Assembly: GCA_041743835.1 (NCBI GenBank)
Contig: JBGTLW010000159.1
Span: 1 to 18,464 of the forward strand
Source: JBGTLW01 sp041743835
GTDB lineage: Bacteria; Planctomycetota; Phycisphaerae; Phycisphaerales; Phycisphaeraceae
Direction of reading: 5' to 3'
DNA length: 18,464 bases
Under the pieces are notes generated by a model. The model was not told where the DNA came from and did not search any database. It was given only the letters and a program-made list of their open reading frames with translations. Made by a program: the position numbers and the translations under genes. Shown here piece by piece: positions 7,631-15,175 of this stretch; the first letter of the stretch is position 1, and each line of letters starts with the position of its first letter.

Positions 7631-8710
7631 ATGACTGGTGGAACACAGCACGGATTCGCGGCCAGCACAGCAATTTGCTTGTGTGTGGTTGGGGTGTGTG
7701 CTGTGGGGGTTGGGGCGTGGGGTGGGGTTGAGGCGGGGGGGAATACGGGGGGGGAGGCCGAGCGATGGCAATCCCTCGGCTCTGCGCCCGCGCACGTCAC
7801 GACCCCCGGCAGCGATATTGAAACCCCCAAAGCCGAGGGATTGCCATCCCTCGGTTCCCCCCCGGAACCGCACCAGAACCCCACCCCCAACACCGACCCC
7901 ACTCCCAACCCCGACCCCATCCGTGTCCCGACGCATGTGCCTGCGGATGTGAAGTTTGACCGTGCGGAGCCGATGCCTTTGGAGTTGGTGGATGTGGATT
8001 TGACGGAACGGCTTGGGGAGTCGATTGATCTGTCTCAGGTGTTCACCGCGTCGGATGGCCGGGAGGTCCGGCTGTCGGATTATTTCGATGGCACGACGCC
8101 GGTGATCTTGAACCTGACGTATTTCCGTTGCCCGATGTCTTGCCCGGTGATTTTGCAGAACCTGGCGATGAGCCTGCGTGAGGTGAAGCTTGAGCCTGGC
8201 GTGGGGTATCGTGTGTTGACGGTGAGCATCGACCCGACGGACTCTGTGGCCGCGGCTTACATCAAGCAGGGCGAGACGCTTGAGACCTTGCAGGCCGTTC
8301 GCCCGGAGGCAGGGCGGGATGACTGGGCTTTCCTGGTCGGGCCGGGCTTCGCGAGCAAGGGCTTGGCGGATGCGGTGGGTTACGGCTTCAAGTATTTGCC
8401 GGGCCCGAAGCAGTACACGCACCGGGATGTGATTATCATCCTTTCGCCGGAGGGCAAGATCACGCGGTACATCGCGGGCCAGAGCTTCCCCCGTGTGCCG
8501 CTGGAGCTGGCGCTGGTCGAGGCGTCGGACGGCAAGGTGGGCTCGGCTGTGGACCGGTTCAAGCTGTGGTTTTGTCACTACGACACCGGGGAGAAGAAGT
8601 ACGTCCTGCGTGCCAAGCGGATCATGACCGCGGGCGGGGCGTTGACGATGCTGGGGCTGGGCGGCGGGCTTGGCCTGCTGTGGCTCCGTGAGCGGCGGCG
8701 CAGGGCCTGA
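7631..8710 (+). CDS. sco: SCO1/SenC-family copper chaperone for CuA
   Basis: A 359-residue SCO/SenC/PrrC protein with a thioredoxin-like fold and the copper-binding motif CPMSC (Cys167, Cys171) with the partner His264 in YTHRDVII. SCO proteins deliver copper to, or reduce, the CuA site of oxidase subunit II, and coxB follows directly. An N-terminal hydrophobic segment (about 10-27) may be a signal or anchor. A second hydrophobic segment near the C terminus (about 335-352, followed by RERRRR) suggests a C-terminal anchor, as many SCO proteins have only the N-terminal one. A Pro/Asn/Thr-rich linker of about 90 residues before the domain carries two PAL-encoded peptides. The TTG one codon upstream is an alternative start; an in-frame TGA at 7607 limits anything longer. 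Codon use here is richer in TTG and GTG than in coxA. Confidence 0.92.
   Translation: MTGGTQHGFAASTAICLCVVGVCAVGVGAWGGVEAGGNTGGEAERWQSLGSAPAHVTTPGSDIETPKAEGLPSLGSPPEPHQNPTPNTDPTPNPDPIRVPTHVPADVKFDRAEPMPLELVDVDLTERLGESIDLSQVFTASDGREVRLSDYFDGTTPVILNLTYFRCPMSCPVILQNLAMSLREVKLEPGVGYRVLTVSIDPTDSVAAAYIKQGETLETLQAVRPEAGRDDWAFLVGPGFASKGLADAVGYGFKYLPGPKQYTHRDVIIILSPEGKITRYIAGQSFPRVPLELALVEASDGKVGSAVDRFKLWFCHYDTGEKKYVLRAKRIMTAGGALTMLGLGGGLGLLWLRERRRRA
7758..7779. repeat. PAL element, copy 5, in frame in SCO (one arm mutated)
   Basis: Core CCGAGCGAT-GGCA-ATCCCTCGG with one mismatch in the left arm. It is translated as EAERWQSLGS (residues 42-51), in the linker after the N-terminal hydrophobic segment. 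Copy 5 is the only copy in which the stem pairing is broken. Confidence 0.85.
7833..7854. repeat. PAL element, copy 6, in frame in SCO
   Basis: Core CCGAGGGAT-TGCC-ATCCCTCGG, preceded by AAAG and followed by TTCCCCCCC. It is translated as KAEGLPSLGS (from residue 67), then PPEP as in ActE. Confidence 0.93.
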
Positions 8711-8786
8711 ACATGCACTCAACCGTCACCCCGGCGGCGGACCCCGCCCCGCGACTGACGCAGGAAGAACGCGAAACAGCAAGCTT

Positions 8787-10193
8787 ATGAACGACGCACC
8801 CTCCAACCCGAACCCGCCCGTCAAGAAGCTGGCGCTGCCGATGATCCTGCTCATCGTCTTCGCGATGGTGCTGTCGCTGCTGATTATCTCGGCGGTGATC
8901 CGCTGGATGCCGTCCCAGTCCTCGACCTACGCCTGGTTCACCGACGCGCTGTACTACTACATCTACTGGATCAGTGTGTTCTTCACGCTGCTGATCGCCG
9001 GCACGCTGGTGTTCTTCCTCATGTATTACCGGCAGACGGACAAGGCCGCCGCCGCGCCCGGCAAGGTCACGCACTCCACCGCGCTGGAGCTGACGTGGAC
9101 GATCATCCCGGTGTTCATCGTGCTGTCGATCTTCGCGTTCGGGTTCAAGGGCTACATGAACATGGCCGTGGCCCCGAGCAACTCGTATGAGATCGTGGTG
9201 TTCGCCAGCCAGTGGAGCTGGCAGTTCCAATACCCCAACGGCTACACCGACTCGCACCTGCACATCCCCGCGGACCAGCCGGTGAAGCTGATCATGCAGT
9301 CCAACGACGTGATCCACTCGGTGTTCATCCGCCAGTTCCGCGCCAAGAAGGACGTGGTGCCCGGCCGATACAACACGATGTGGTTCGAGTCGTCCTGGGA
9401 CGACGCGATCTATGACAAAGACCTGGCCGTCGCCAAGAAGCTCGATGAGTCGGACGCGAAGCTGCTCGAGCGAGACCGGGCCACCTACGAGCAGTTGCGG
9501 GCCAACCTCGCTGCCGCCGGCACTGAAGACACCCGCGCCAAGGCCCAGGCCGCGCTGGACGCCTTCCCGCACATAAACAAGGAAGGGGCGTTTGCGTGGT
9601 CCCGGCCCGACCCCACGACGCCACGGACGACCGACTTCAAGACCCCGGTGATGACGTTTGACCTCTACTGCACCGAGTACTGCGGGACGAGCCATTCGCA
9701 GATGAACCGCAAGGTGTTCGTCCACCGGACGCGTGCGGAGTTCGATGCGTGGCTGGCCGACGCCTCGGACGTGGTGAAGCGTTTCCCCAACCCCGCGGAC
9801 CTTGGCCGACAGATCTGGCAGAACCAGTGCGCCACGTGCCACTCGATCGACGGCAAGGCCGGCACGGGGCCGAGCTGGCTCAACCTCTTCGGCTCGGAGC
9901 GTGAGTTCGTGCAGGGGCCGTCGGTCATCGCGGATGAGAACTACATCCGCGAGTCGATCCTCAACCCCCAGGCCAAGATCGTGCAGGGTTACCAGGGCCA
10001 AAATATGGCGTCGTTCCAGGGCCAGCTCGATGACAAGAAGATCCACGGCCTCGTGCAGTTCATCAAGCAACTCAGCGACGGGTACAACCCCGAGGGCTGG
10101 GGTGAGTACGCCGAAGGAGCCGAGGCAGACCAGAACAACGCCGGGGATGCGTCCGGGGCCACTTCCGGGGGCGGGGTCGGGGTTGTAGAGTAA
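8787..10193 (+). CDS. coxB: Cytochrome c oxidase subunit II with fused cytochrome c (caa3-type)
   Basis: With the ATG at 8787 the protein has 468 residues: two helices (about 15-38 and 60-80), a periplasmic CuA domain (His177 in DVIHSVF; CTEYCGTSHSQM from Cys295 with Cys299, His303, Met306) and a C-terminal cytochrome c (CATCH, 348-352; candidate Met ligand in QNMASFQ). The cytochrome c makes it a caa3-type subunit that can receive electrons directly from ACIII. Between WFE (199-201) and FDLYC (from 291) lie about 90 residues where relatives have about ten. This insert is charged and probably helical, ending in a Pro/Thr-rich stretch. The frame is open back to 8670, overlapping SCO, but that extension is not family-like. 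An AGGAAG lies about 20 nt upstream, too far to be convincing. Confidence 0.93.
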   Translation: MNDAPSNPNPPVKKLALPMILLIVFAMVLSLLIISAVIRWMPSQSSTYAWFTDALYYYIYWISVFFTLLIAGTLVFFLMYYRQTDKAAAAPGKVTHSTALELTWTIIPVFIVLSIFAFGFKGYMNMAVAPSNSYEIVVFASQWSWQFQYPNGYTDSHLHIPADQPVKLIMQSNDVIHSVFIRQFRAKKDVVPGRYNTMWFESSWDDAIYDKDLAVAKKLDESDAKLLERDRATYEQLRANLAAAGTEDTRAKAQAALDAFPHINKEGAFAWSRPDPTTPRTTDFKTPVMTFDLYCTEYCGTSHSQMNRKVFVHRTRAEFDAWLADASDVVKRFPNPADLGRQIWQNQCATCHSIDGKAGTGPSWLNLFGSEREFVQGPSVIADENYIRESILNPQAKIVQGYQGQNMASFQGQLDDKKIHGLVQFIKQLSDGYNPEGWGEYAEGAEADQNNAGDASGATSGGGVGVVE

Positions 10194-10232
10194 ATCATTG
10201 GTGGGCAGCACCAGGAAGAACAGGACCACACC

Positions 10233-11957
10233 ATGTCAGTCATCAGTCAACCCGTTCCCGGGGTTTATGGCGAGAAGCCCCCGCATGGGGACAACTACAT
10301 CAACCACAGCAAGGGGATTTTCTCCTGGCTGTTCACCCTCGATCACAAGCGGATCGGGCTGATGTACATGGTGACGGTGCTCGCGGCGTTCTTCCTCGGC
10401 GGCATCTTCGCGATCGCGCTGCGCACCATGCTCCTGTTCAACTCCGGCGGGCTCGCGGCAAACCTCGGCGGCAAGTCCGAGTTCGTCGCCAACACCTACA
10501 ACCAGATGTTCACCCTGCACGGCGCGGTGATGGTCTTCCTGTTCATCATCCCCGCCATCCCCGCGATCCTGGGCAACTTCGTCCTGCCGCTGATGCTCGG
10601 GGCCAAGGATGTGGCGTTCCCCCGGCTCAACCTCGGGTCGTGGTACTGCTACATGGGCGGCGCGGTGTTCTTCGTCGTCGTCCTGGGCACCGGCGGGCTG
10701 GACACCGGCTGGACGTTCTACACCCCGTTCTCCACAAGCTACGCCCACGGCGCAGTCACCGCCGCCACGGCCGGGGCGTTTATCCTCGGTTTCTCGTCCA
10801 TCCTCACCGGCGTCAACTTCATCGCCACCATCCACATGCTCCGGCCAAAGAACATGGGCTTCTTCAAGATGCCCCTGTTCCTCTGGGCCCTCTACGCCAC
10901 CAGCATCATCCAGATCCTCGCCACCCCCGTGCTCGCCATCACGCTGCTGCTGCTCATCGCCGAGCGCACCCTGGGCGTGGGCATCTTCGACCCGGCCCTG
11001 GGCGGCGACCCGGTGCTCTACCAGCACTTCTTCTGGTTCTACTCGCACCCCGCGGTGTACATCATGATCCTCCCCGGGCTGGGCGTGGTCAGCGAGATCA
11101 TCGCGTCCTTCAGCCGCAAGCACATCTTCGGCTACAAGTTCATCGCGCTGTCGTCGGTGGCGATCGCCATCTTCGGCTTCGTCGTCTGGGGACACCACAT
11201 GTTCACCTCCGGGCAGTCGGACCTGCTCAACGCCATGTTCAGCCTGCTGACCATGAGCGTCGCCATCCCCTCGGCCATCAAGGTGTTCAACTGGCTGGCG
11301 ACCATGTACCGCGGCAGCATCCGACTCGACACGCCCATGCTCTACGCCATCGGCTTCATCTGGCTGTTCACCATCGGCGGGCTCACGGGCCTGTTCCTCG
11401 GGGCGCTGGCGACCGACATCCACTTCCACGACACCTACTTCATCGTCGCACACTTCCACTACGTCATGGTCGGCTCGACGCTGTTCGCGTTCCTCGGCGG
11501 GATGTACTACTGGTGGCCCAAGATGTTCGGCAAGATGTACGACGAGAAGCTGGGCAAGATCGCCTGGCTGCTCACGTTCGTCGGCTTCAACCTCACGTTC
11601 TTCATCCAGTTCGTCGCGGGGAGCCAGGGCATGCCCCGCCGATACGTGGACTACCCCCCCGAGTTCGCGCCGTACCACCACATCTCGACGCTCGGCTCGT
11701 ACGTGCTGACGATCGGGCTGTTCCTGATCCTGTTCAACTGGGTGCAGTCGCTGGTGAAGGGCCGACGCGCCCCGCAGAACCCCTGGGGCAGCAACAGCCT
11801 CGAATGGCACGCCGCGTCACCGCCCATCCACGAGAACTTCAAGGTCACCCCCGAGGGCGTGGACCCCTACGACTACCGCGCGTGGAAGTACAACCCCGAG
11901 ACCGACGGGTACGACTACGACGAAAAACTCGCCAAAGAACTGGCCCCGGCCCACTGA
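10233..11957 (+). CDS. coxA: Cytochrome c oxidase subunit I, A2-type
   Basis: A 574-residue heme-copper oxidase catalytic subunit with about twelve helices. Ligands are visible: His96 (LHGAVMVF; low-spin heme), His272 and Tyr276 (YSHPAVY; CuB and the cross-linked tyrosine), His321-His322 (GHHMFTSG; CuB), His407 and His409 (HFHYVM; high-spin and low-spin heme). The D-channel glutamate of HPEVY oxidases is Ala274, and the preceding Tyr270-Ser271 gives the YSHP pattern of the A2 subfamily, known from Rhodothermus and Thermus caa3 enzymes. It reduces O2 to water and pumps protons. AGGA lies 7 nt before the ATG. The gene lies 39 bp after coxB. Confidence 0.97.
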   Translation: MSVISQPVPGVYGEKPPHGDNYINHSKGIFSWLFTLDHKRIGLMYMVTVLAAFFLGGIFAIALRTMLLFNSGGLAANLGGKSEFVANTYNQMFTLHGAVMVFLFIIPAIPAILGNFVLPLMLGAKDVAFPRLNLGSWYCYMGGAVFFVVVLGTGGLDTGWTFYTPFSTSYAHGAVTAATAGAFILGFSSILTGVNFIATIHMLRPKNMGFFKMPLFLWALYATSIIQILATPVLAITLLLLIAERTLGVGIFDPALGGDPVLYQHFFWFYSHPAVYIMILPGLGVVSEIIASFSRKHIFGYKFIALSSVAIAIFGFVVWGHHMFTSGQSDLLNAMFSLLTMSVAIPSAIKVFNWLATMYRGSIRLDTPMLYAIGFIWLFTIGGLTGLFLGALATDIHFHDTYFIVAHFHYVMVGSTLFAFLGGMYYWWPKMFGKMYDEKLGKIAWLLTFVGFNLTFFIQFVAGSQGMPRRYVDYPPEFAPYHHISTLGSYVLTIGLFLILFNWVQSLVKGRRAPQNPWGSNSLEWHAASPPIHENFKVTPEGVDPYDYRAWKYNPETDGYDYDEKLAKELAPAH

Positions 11958-12019
11958 ACGACACCAACCACCAAGCAAGAAAGGCACCACGCAAGGCATA
12001 AAAGCAGATGAGGACCCCC

Positions 12020-12070
12020 GAAGCCCAGGGATTGCAATCCGAAGCCCAGGGATTGCAATCCCTGGGCTTC
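12020..12070. repeat. PAL element, C-type, half copy plus full copy
   Basis: A 21-nt half element (12020-12040) is followed directly by a full 30-bp perfect palindrome (12041-12070): GAAGCCCAGGGATTG joined to its reverse complement. The first 21 bases of the full copy repeat the half copy exactly. Confidence 0.93.
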
Positions 12071-12117
12071 CCCCGGGCTTCCCCTGGGCTTCCCCCGGAC
12101 TTCCCCCGGGCTTCCCC
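12071..12117. repeat. CTTCCCCCGGG tandem tail after PAL
   Basis: Degenerate tandem units of about 12 nt (CCCCGGGCTTCC, CCTGGGCTTCCC, CCCGGACTTCCC and so on). They extend the CTTCC end of the palindrome, as CCGGAACC units extend the palindrome in actE. Confidence 0.75.
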
Positions 12118-12166
12118 CCCATCCCCTTCGTGATCTTCGCAGCTTCGTGGTCCAATCCCAATCATC

Positions 12167-13177
12167 ATGAGCGACGCACACCACGACAACCACAACCCGC
12201 ACCTCGCACACCACTTCGACACGCCGCAGCAGCAGTTCGACACGGCGAAGATGGGCATGTGGGTGTTCCTCGCGACCGAGATCCTGATGTTCGGCGGGCT
12301 GTTCTGCGCGTATGCCATCTACCGAGGCAACCACCCCGAGGTCTTCGAGTTCGCACACCAGGCGCTGGACACCAAGTGGGGAGCGATCAACACCGTCGTC
12401 CTCCTGCTCTCGTCGTTCACCATGGCCTGGGGCGTGCGGGCGGCGCAGCTCGGGCAGAAAAGCCTGCTGGTCATCCTGCTCGCGCTCACGCTCCTGGGCG
12501 GCGTGGGCTTCATGGTCATCAAGACCATCGAGTACGCGGGCAAGTGGAAGCACGTCTCCTACGACTCGCCCGACGCGTGGTACTCCCTGTTCATCGGCGA
12601 ACGCAACGCCTTCTACCAGAAGGGCGGCACGCTGGTGAACCCCGAGCAGGCCAAGGCCGCGAAAGAATATGTCGGCGGCCACCACGGCTCGGACCACGAT
12701 GCCGACCACGCGGAAGATCAGCACACGCCCGATGCACCCGACACCGCAGTGCCGACGCTGGTACCCGTGGCCGCGTACGCCATGCCCCCAGCCATTGATA
12801 GGGCGACCGCCCGCCCCGCGCCGATCGGGTCGCTGGGCACCGCGCCCGCGTACACCGGCGAGTATGCCGCGCCCGTCCTCGAACGGCAGCTAGGCATCCC
12901 CGAGAACCCCGGCCACAGCTACCCGGGCTTCGATGAGCTGCACGCGCAGGACAAGAGCCGTGTCCACATCTTCTTCCAGATCTACTTCCTCATGACCGGG
13001 CTCCACGGCATCCACGTGGTCATCGGCATGGGGCTGATCTTCTGGATCATGGTCCGCGCAGCGTTCGGCGCCTTCGGCCCAAGCTACTACACCCCCGTCG
13101 ATCTGGTCGGGCTCTACTGGCACCTGGTGGACCTGATCTGGATCTTCCTGTTCCCGCTGTTGTATTTGATCCACTGA
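12167..13177 (+). CDS. coxC: Cytochrome c oxidase subunit III with a long His-rich loop
   Basis: A 336-residue subunit III. The N-terminal soluble part is His-rich (AHHDNHNPHLAHHFDTPQQQ region). Helices follow at about 25-48 (MGMWVFLATEILMFGGLFCA), 75-95 and 101-122, and the last two at about 268-292 and 310-335 (YWHLVDLIWIFLFPLLYLIH), the family signature. Between residues about 145 and 265 lies a loop of some 120 residues where five-helix relatives have a short one. It contains a His/Asp-rich run (GGHHGSDHDADHAEDQH) and an Ala/Pro-rich stretch. Subunit III stabilises the oxidase core and its proton uptake. No Shine-Dalgarno site precedes the ATG. Confidence 0.95.
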   Translation: MSDAHHDNHNPHLAHHFDTPQQQFDTAKMGMWVFLATEILMFGGLFCAYAIYRGNHPEVFEFAHQALDTKWGAINTVVLLLSSFTMAWGVRAAQLGQKSLLVILLALTLLGGVGFMVIKTIEYAGKWKHVSYDSPDAWYSLFIGERNAFYQKGGTLVNPEQAKAAKEYVGGHHGSDHDADHAEDQHTPDAPDTAVPTLVPVAAYAMPPAIDRATARPAPIGSLGTAPAYTGEYAAPVLERQLGIPENPGHSYPGFDELHAQDKSRVHIFFQIYFLMTGLHGIHVVIGMGLIFWIMVRAAFGAFGPSYYTPVDLVGLYWHLVDLIWIFLFPLLYLIH

Positions 13178-13185
13178 ACGAGCCC

Positions 13186-13215
13186 GAAGCCCAGGGATTG
13201 CAATCCCTGGGCTTC
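13186..13215. repeat. PAL element, C-type, between coxC and coxD
   Basis: A perfect 30-bp palindrome (GAAGCCCAGGGATTG plus its reverse complement), followed by CCCCCCGG. It occupies about half of the 68-bp gap and ends 30 nt before the coxD ATG. Confidence 0.95.
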
Positions 13216-13245
13216 CCCCCGGCCAACCCCCCCCCGGACCCCACC

Positions 13246-13629
13246 ATGACCGACACACACGCCCACACCGCGTATGCCGCCGAGCACCCGCACGACACGC
13301 CCCACGACAAGCCGCACGCCGTGCCGTTGTGGTTGTTGGCCGCGGTGCTGCTGGCGCTGCTGTTTCTCACGTTTGTGACCGTCGCGGTGACGTGGGTGGA
13401 CCTTGGCCCCGCCAACATCTGGGTCGCGCTGGCGATCGCGGTGGTGAAGGCGGCCCTCGTCGGGGCGTTCTTCATGCACCTGTACTGGGATGCTCCGTTC
13501 AATGGCTTCGTGCTGCTGGCGTCGTTCGCGTTCCTTGCGGTGTTCATCGGCCTGGCGCTGATCGACTCGCGCGAGTACCGCTCGCTTGAGAACGCGCCAC
13601 CCCCAGCCGTCCGACCCGCCGCGTCTTGA
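13246..13629 (+). CDS. coxD: Cytochrome c oxidase subunit IV (prokaryotic type)
   Basis: A 127-residue protein with a His-rich soluble N terminus (HAHTAYAAEHPHDTPHDKPH) and three hydrophobic segments at about 28-50, 57-78 and 86-108. VKAALVGAFFMHLYWD is the signature of the prokaryotic subunit IV family (COX4_pro). It is a small accessory subunit of the aa3/caa3 oxidase. The ATG at 13246 is preferred over an upstream TTG at 13198, because the extension would be encoded by the PAL repeat and its C-rich tail. This is the last gene of the plus-strand cluster, with a terminator about 100 bp downstream. Confidence 0.9.
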   Translation: MTDTHAHTAYAAEHPHDTPHDKPHAVPLWLLAAVLLALLFLTFVTVAVTWVDLGPANIWVALAIAVVKAALVGAFFMHLYWDAPFNGFVLLASFAFLAVFIGLALIDSREYRSLENAPPPAVRPAAS

Positions 13630-13710
13630 GCGTTTGTGTATGCAGTGCTCGGGGTGCCATGGTCAAGCGAAGCGCAGGCCATGCACAACGCTGAGGCAGC
13701 CGCGTCGCCT

Positions 13711-13727
13711 GTGCTGCGAAACAGCAC
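13711..13727. other. Small hairpin before the terminator
   Basis: GTGCTG-CGAAA-CAGCAC, a 6-bp perfect stem with a 5-nt loop. It sits 13 nt before the terminator stem in the 167-bp coxD-lipoprotein gap. A weaker stem (13654-13662 with 13679-13686) lies upstream. No function can be assigned. Confidence 0.4.
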
Positions 13728-13733
13728 CGACAT

Positions 13734-13765
13734 AAAAAAACCGAGGCCGCGGGGCCTCGGTTTTT
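13734..13765. terminator. Bidirectional intrinsic terminator
   Basis: CCGAGGCC-GCGG-GGCCTCGG stem with TTTTT after it and seven A before it. It lies between the convergent coxD and lipoprotein genes and can end transcription from both sides. Confidence 0.9.
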
Positions 13766-13796
13766 CATGATCTCTCGGCGGGATGCCGTGCCGTGG

Positions 13797-14027
13797 TTAC
13801 TCGGCGAGCTTCTCGGCCGCGTCTTCGAGCTTCTCGGCGCCTTCTTCAGCCTTCTTCTCGGCTGCCTTGTAGGCATCCTTCGTCGCATCTTCGACCTTCT
13901 TCGCGCCTTCTTCGACCTTCTTGGCCGCGTCGCTGGGAACAGCGGGCGACTCGGGCTTGTCTTCGCAGCCAACCGCGATACCCAAACCGAACGTGGCCAC
14001 CAGTACCAACATTGCAAACTGTCGCAT
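13797..14027 (-). CDS. Small repetitive lipoprotein (Ala/Lys/Glu-rich)
   Basis: A 76-residue protein with a lipoprotein signal (MRQFAMLVLVATFGLG, lipobox AVGC with Cys21). The rest is almost only Ala, Lys, Glu and Asp, in an 11-residue pattern that pairs into two 22-residue units (AAKKVEEGAKK, VEDATKDAYKA; AEKKAEEGAEK, LEDAAEKLAE). Such 11-mers form long amphipathic helices, as in LEA-like proteins and apolipoproteins. It would be anchored to a membrane facing the periplasm; its function is not known. GGAGG lies 5 nt before the ATG, the strongest ribosome site in the window, so expression may be high. It may have its own promoter in the AT-rich stretch near 14092-14120. Confidence 0.88.
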   Translation of the reverse strand: MRQFAMLVLVATFGLGIAVGCEDKPESPAVPSDAAKKVEEGAKKVEDATKDAYKAAEKKAEEGAEKLEDAAEKLAE

Positions 14028-14068
14028 GATTGCCTCCAGGCAAAAGGGGGGATGGAGTTTCTACTCAC

Positions 14069-14088
14069 CACGCCCTACCCCGGGCGTG
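14069..14088 (-). promoter_or_regulatory. Leader hairpin upstream of the lipoprotein gene
   Basis: CACGCCC and GGGCGTG pair around a 6-nt loop, about 40 nt before the start codon. Just upstream on the minus strand is the most AT-rich stretch of the gap, with TTGTGT and TAAGAC 15 nt apart, a poor match to a sigma-70 promoter. The hairpin is seen; the promoter is a guess. Confidence 0.35.
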
Positions 14089-14162
14089 TCTTACATGAAC
14101 ATAGCTTAACACAATATCCACCCAGCGGGCAAAAAAAGCAGCGGGCGTCCTGAATAACCCCG

Positions 14163-15143
14163 TCAGGCCTCCACCCGCACCCCCGGCCCCTTGAGGTGGA
14201 CATCCATCTGCGGGAACGGGATGCTGATGTCCGCTGCGTCCAGGTGCTGCTTCACCGCGCGGGTCAGGGCCTCCTTCACGGGCCAAAAATCCTCTTTTCG
14301 GCACCACAAACGCACCACCCAGTTCACCGACGAACCGCCCAAATCCACCAGCATCACCTGATAGCCCCGGCCGTCCCCAGCCACCATCTTGTCGCTCAGC
14401 GACTCGGCCGCCTTGCAAAGCACCTCCCGCGTCCGGTCCAGGTCAGCCGCGTAAGCGATCCCCACGTTCACATCGACCCGGCGGTGGGGGTTGAACGTGA
14501 TGTTCTCGATCGTCCCGCCATAGATCTGGCCGTTGGGCACGATGATCCGGCGGTTGTCGAAGGTGTCGAACGTGGTGGTGAACAGCTCGATCTCATTGAC
14601 CTTGGCGGTGATGCCCGCGGCATTGATGACATCCCCGACCTTGAACGGCCGGAAGATCAGCAGCAGCACCCCCGACGCGAAGTTCGCCAGCGTCCCCGAC
14701 AACGCCATGCCCACCGCAAACCCCGCCGCCGCGAGGATCGCAGCAAACGCGGTGATATCCACCCCGAACTTGGACAGCGCAAGGATCACACCCAGCACCA
14801 GCACCAGGTAATACACCAGCTTCCCGAAGAACCGGCCAAGGGTCTCGTCGATCCTGGCCTTGGTCATCGCGTTGCGGAGCGTGCCCGCGAGCACCTTGCC
14901 GATGACCAGCGACGCGACGAGGATGATGATCGCCCACACCATCGGCAGGCCATAGGACTGGAACAACTGGAGCATCGCATCGGTGTCGCCCCGCACCGCG
15001 TTGCCCGCCAGCGTGCCGACGTCGTTGAGCGATTCTTCGATGCCGACCTCGGCCGGCGTGGCCGGCGCTACGTCTGCGGGGGCCGCTTCCGGGGGCGGGG
15101 GGGTGTCTGCTTGGGCTAGCGTTGGCATGATGGAACGCCACAT
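14163..15143 (-). CDS. mscS: MscS-family mechanosensitive channel
   Basis: A 326-residue small-conductance mechanosensitive channel of the basic three-helix type. An Ala/Pro-rich N-terminal stretch (about 7-35) is followed by helices at about 67-86, 106-124 and 131-166. The last contains the Gly/Ala-rich pore pattern AAAGFAVGMALSGTLANFASG and ends in FRPFKVGD, a family hallmark. The soluble beta and alpha/beta domain contains NRRIIVPNGQIYGGTIEN. The channel opens under membrane tension after osmotic downshift. AGGAAG 7 nt upstream supports the ATG at 15143; a second ATG five codons in is an alternative. A PAL element lies 32 nt upstream, between this gene and mscL. Confidence 0.95.
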   Translation of the reverse strand: MWRSIMPTLAQADTPPPPEAAPADVAPATPAEVGIEESLNDVGTLAGNAVRGDTDAMLQLFQSYGLPMVWAIIILVASLVIGKVLAGTLRNAMTKARIDETLGRFFGKLVYYLVLVLGVILALSKFGVDITAFAAILAAAGFAVGMALSGTLANFASGVLLLIFRPFKVGDVINAAGITAKVNEIELFTTTFDTFDNRRIIVPNGQIYGGTIENITFNPHRRVDVNVGIAYAADLDRTREVLCKAAESLSDKMVAGDGRGYQVMLVDLGGSSVNWVVRLWCRKEDFWPVKEALTRAVKQHLDAADISIPFPQMDVHLKGPGVRVEA

Positions 15144-15175
15144 GTGGATACTTCCTGTGGTTTTTTGTGGTTGCA

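Larger units (their letters stand above)
11967..12151. repeat. Degenerate inverted arrays around PAL copies in the coxA-coxC gap
   Basis: The 209-bp gap has no gene. Its left edge (11967-11997) iterates words like ACCACCAAG, CACCACGCAAGG. Its right edge (12125-12151) is an array of CTTCGTG, CTTCGC and CTTCGTGG, whose reverse complement (ACCACGAAG, GCGAAG, CACGAAGG) resembles the left edge. PAL copies and a CTTCCCCCGGG tandem fill the middle. The inverted relation is degenerate, so it is less certain than the array at 4394-4616. Confidence 0.5.

Noticed and set aside
7255..7731. A 158-residue frame over the small gene and the repeat gap
   Set aside because: It is out of frame with the small membrane protein, and its distal part is repeat and low-complexity sequence.
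5377..7854. PAL copies as a CRISPR array
   Set aside because: Spacing is irregular, copies lie within genes, there are no spacers of constant length and no cas genes.
8670..8786. Longer N terminus of CoxB overlapping SCO
   Set aside because: The extra residues are not family-like; MNDAPS at 8787 precedes the first helix at the usual distance.
14100..14162. Terminator after mscS from GCCCGCTG on both sides of a T-run
   Set aside because: The two words are direct repeats and cannot pair.
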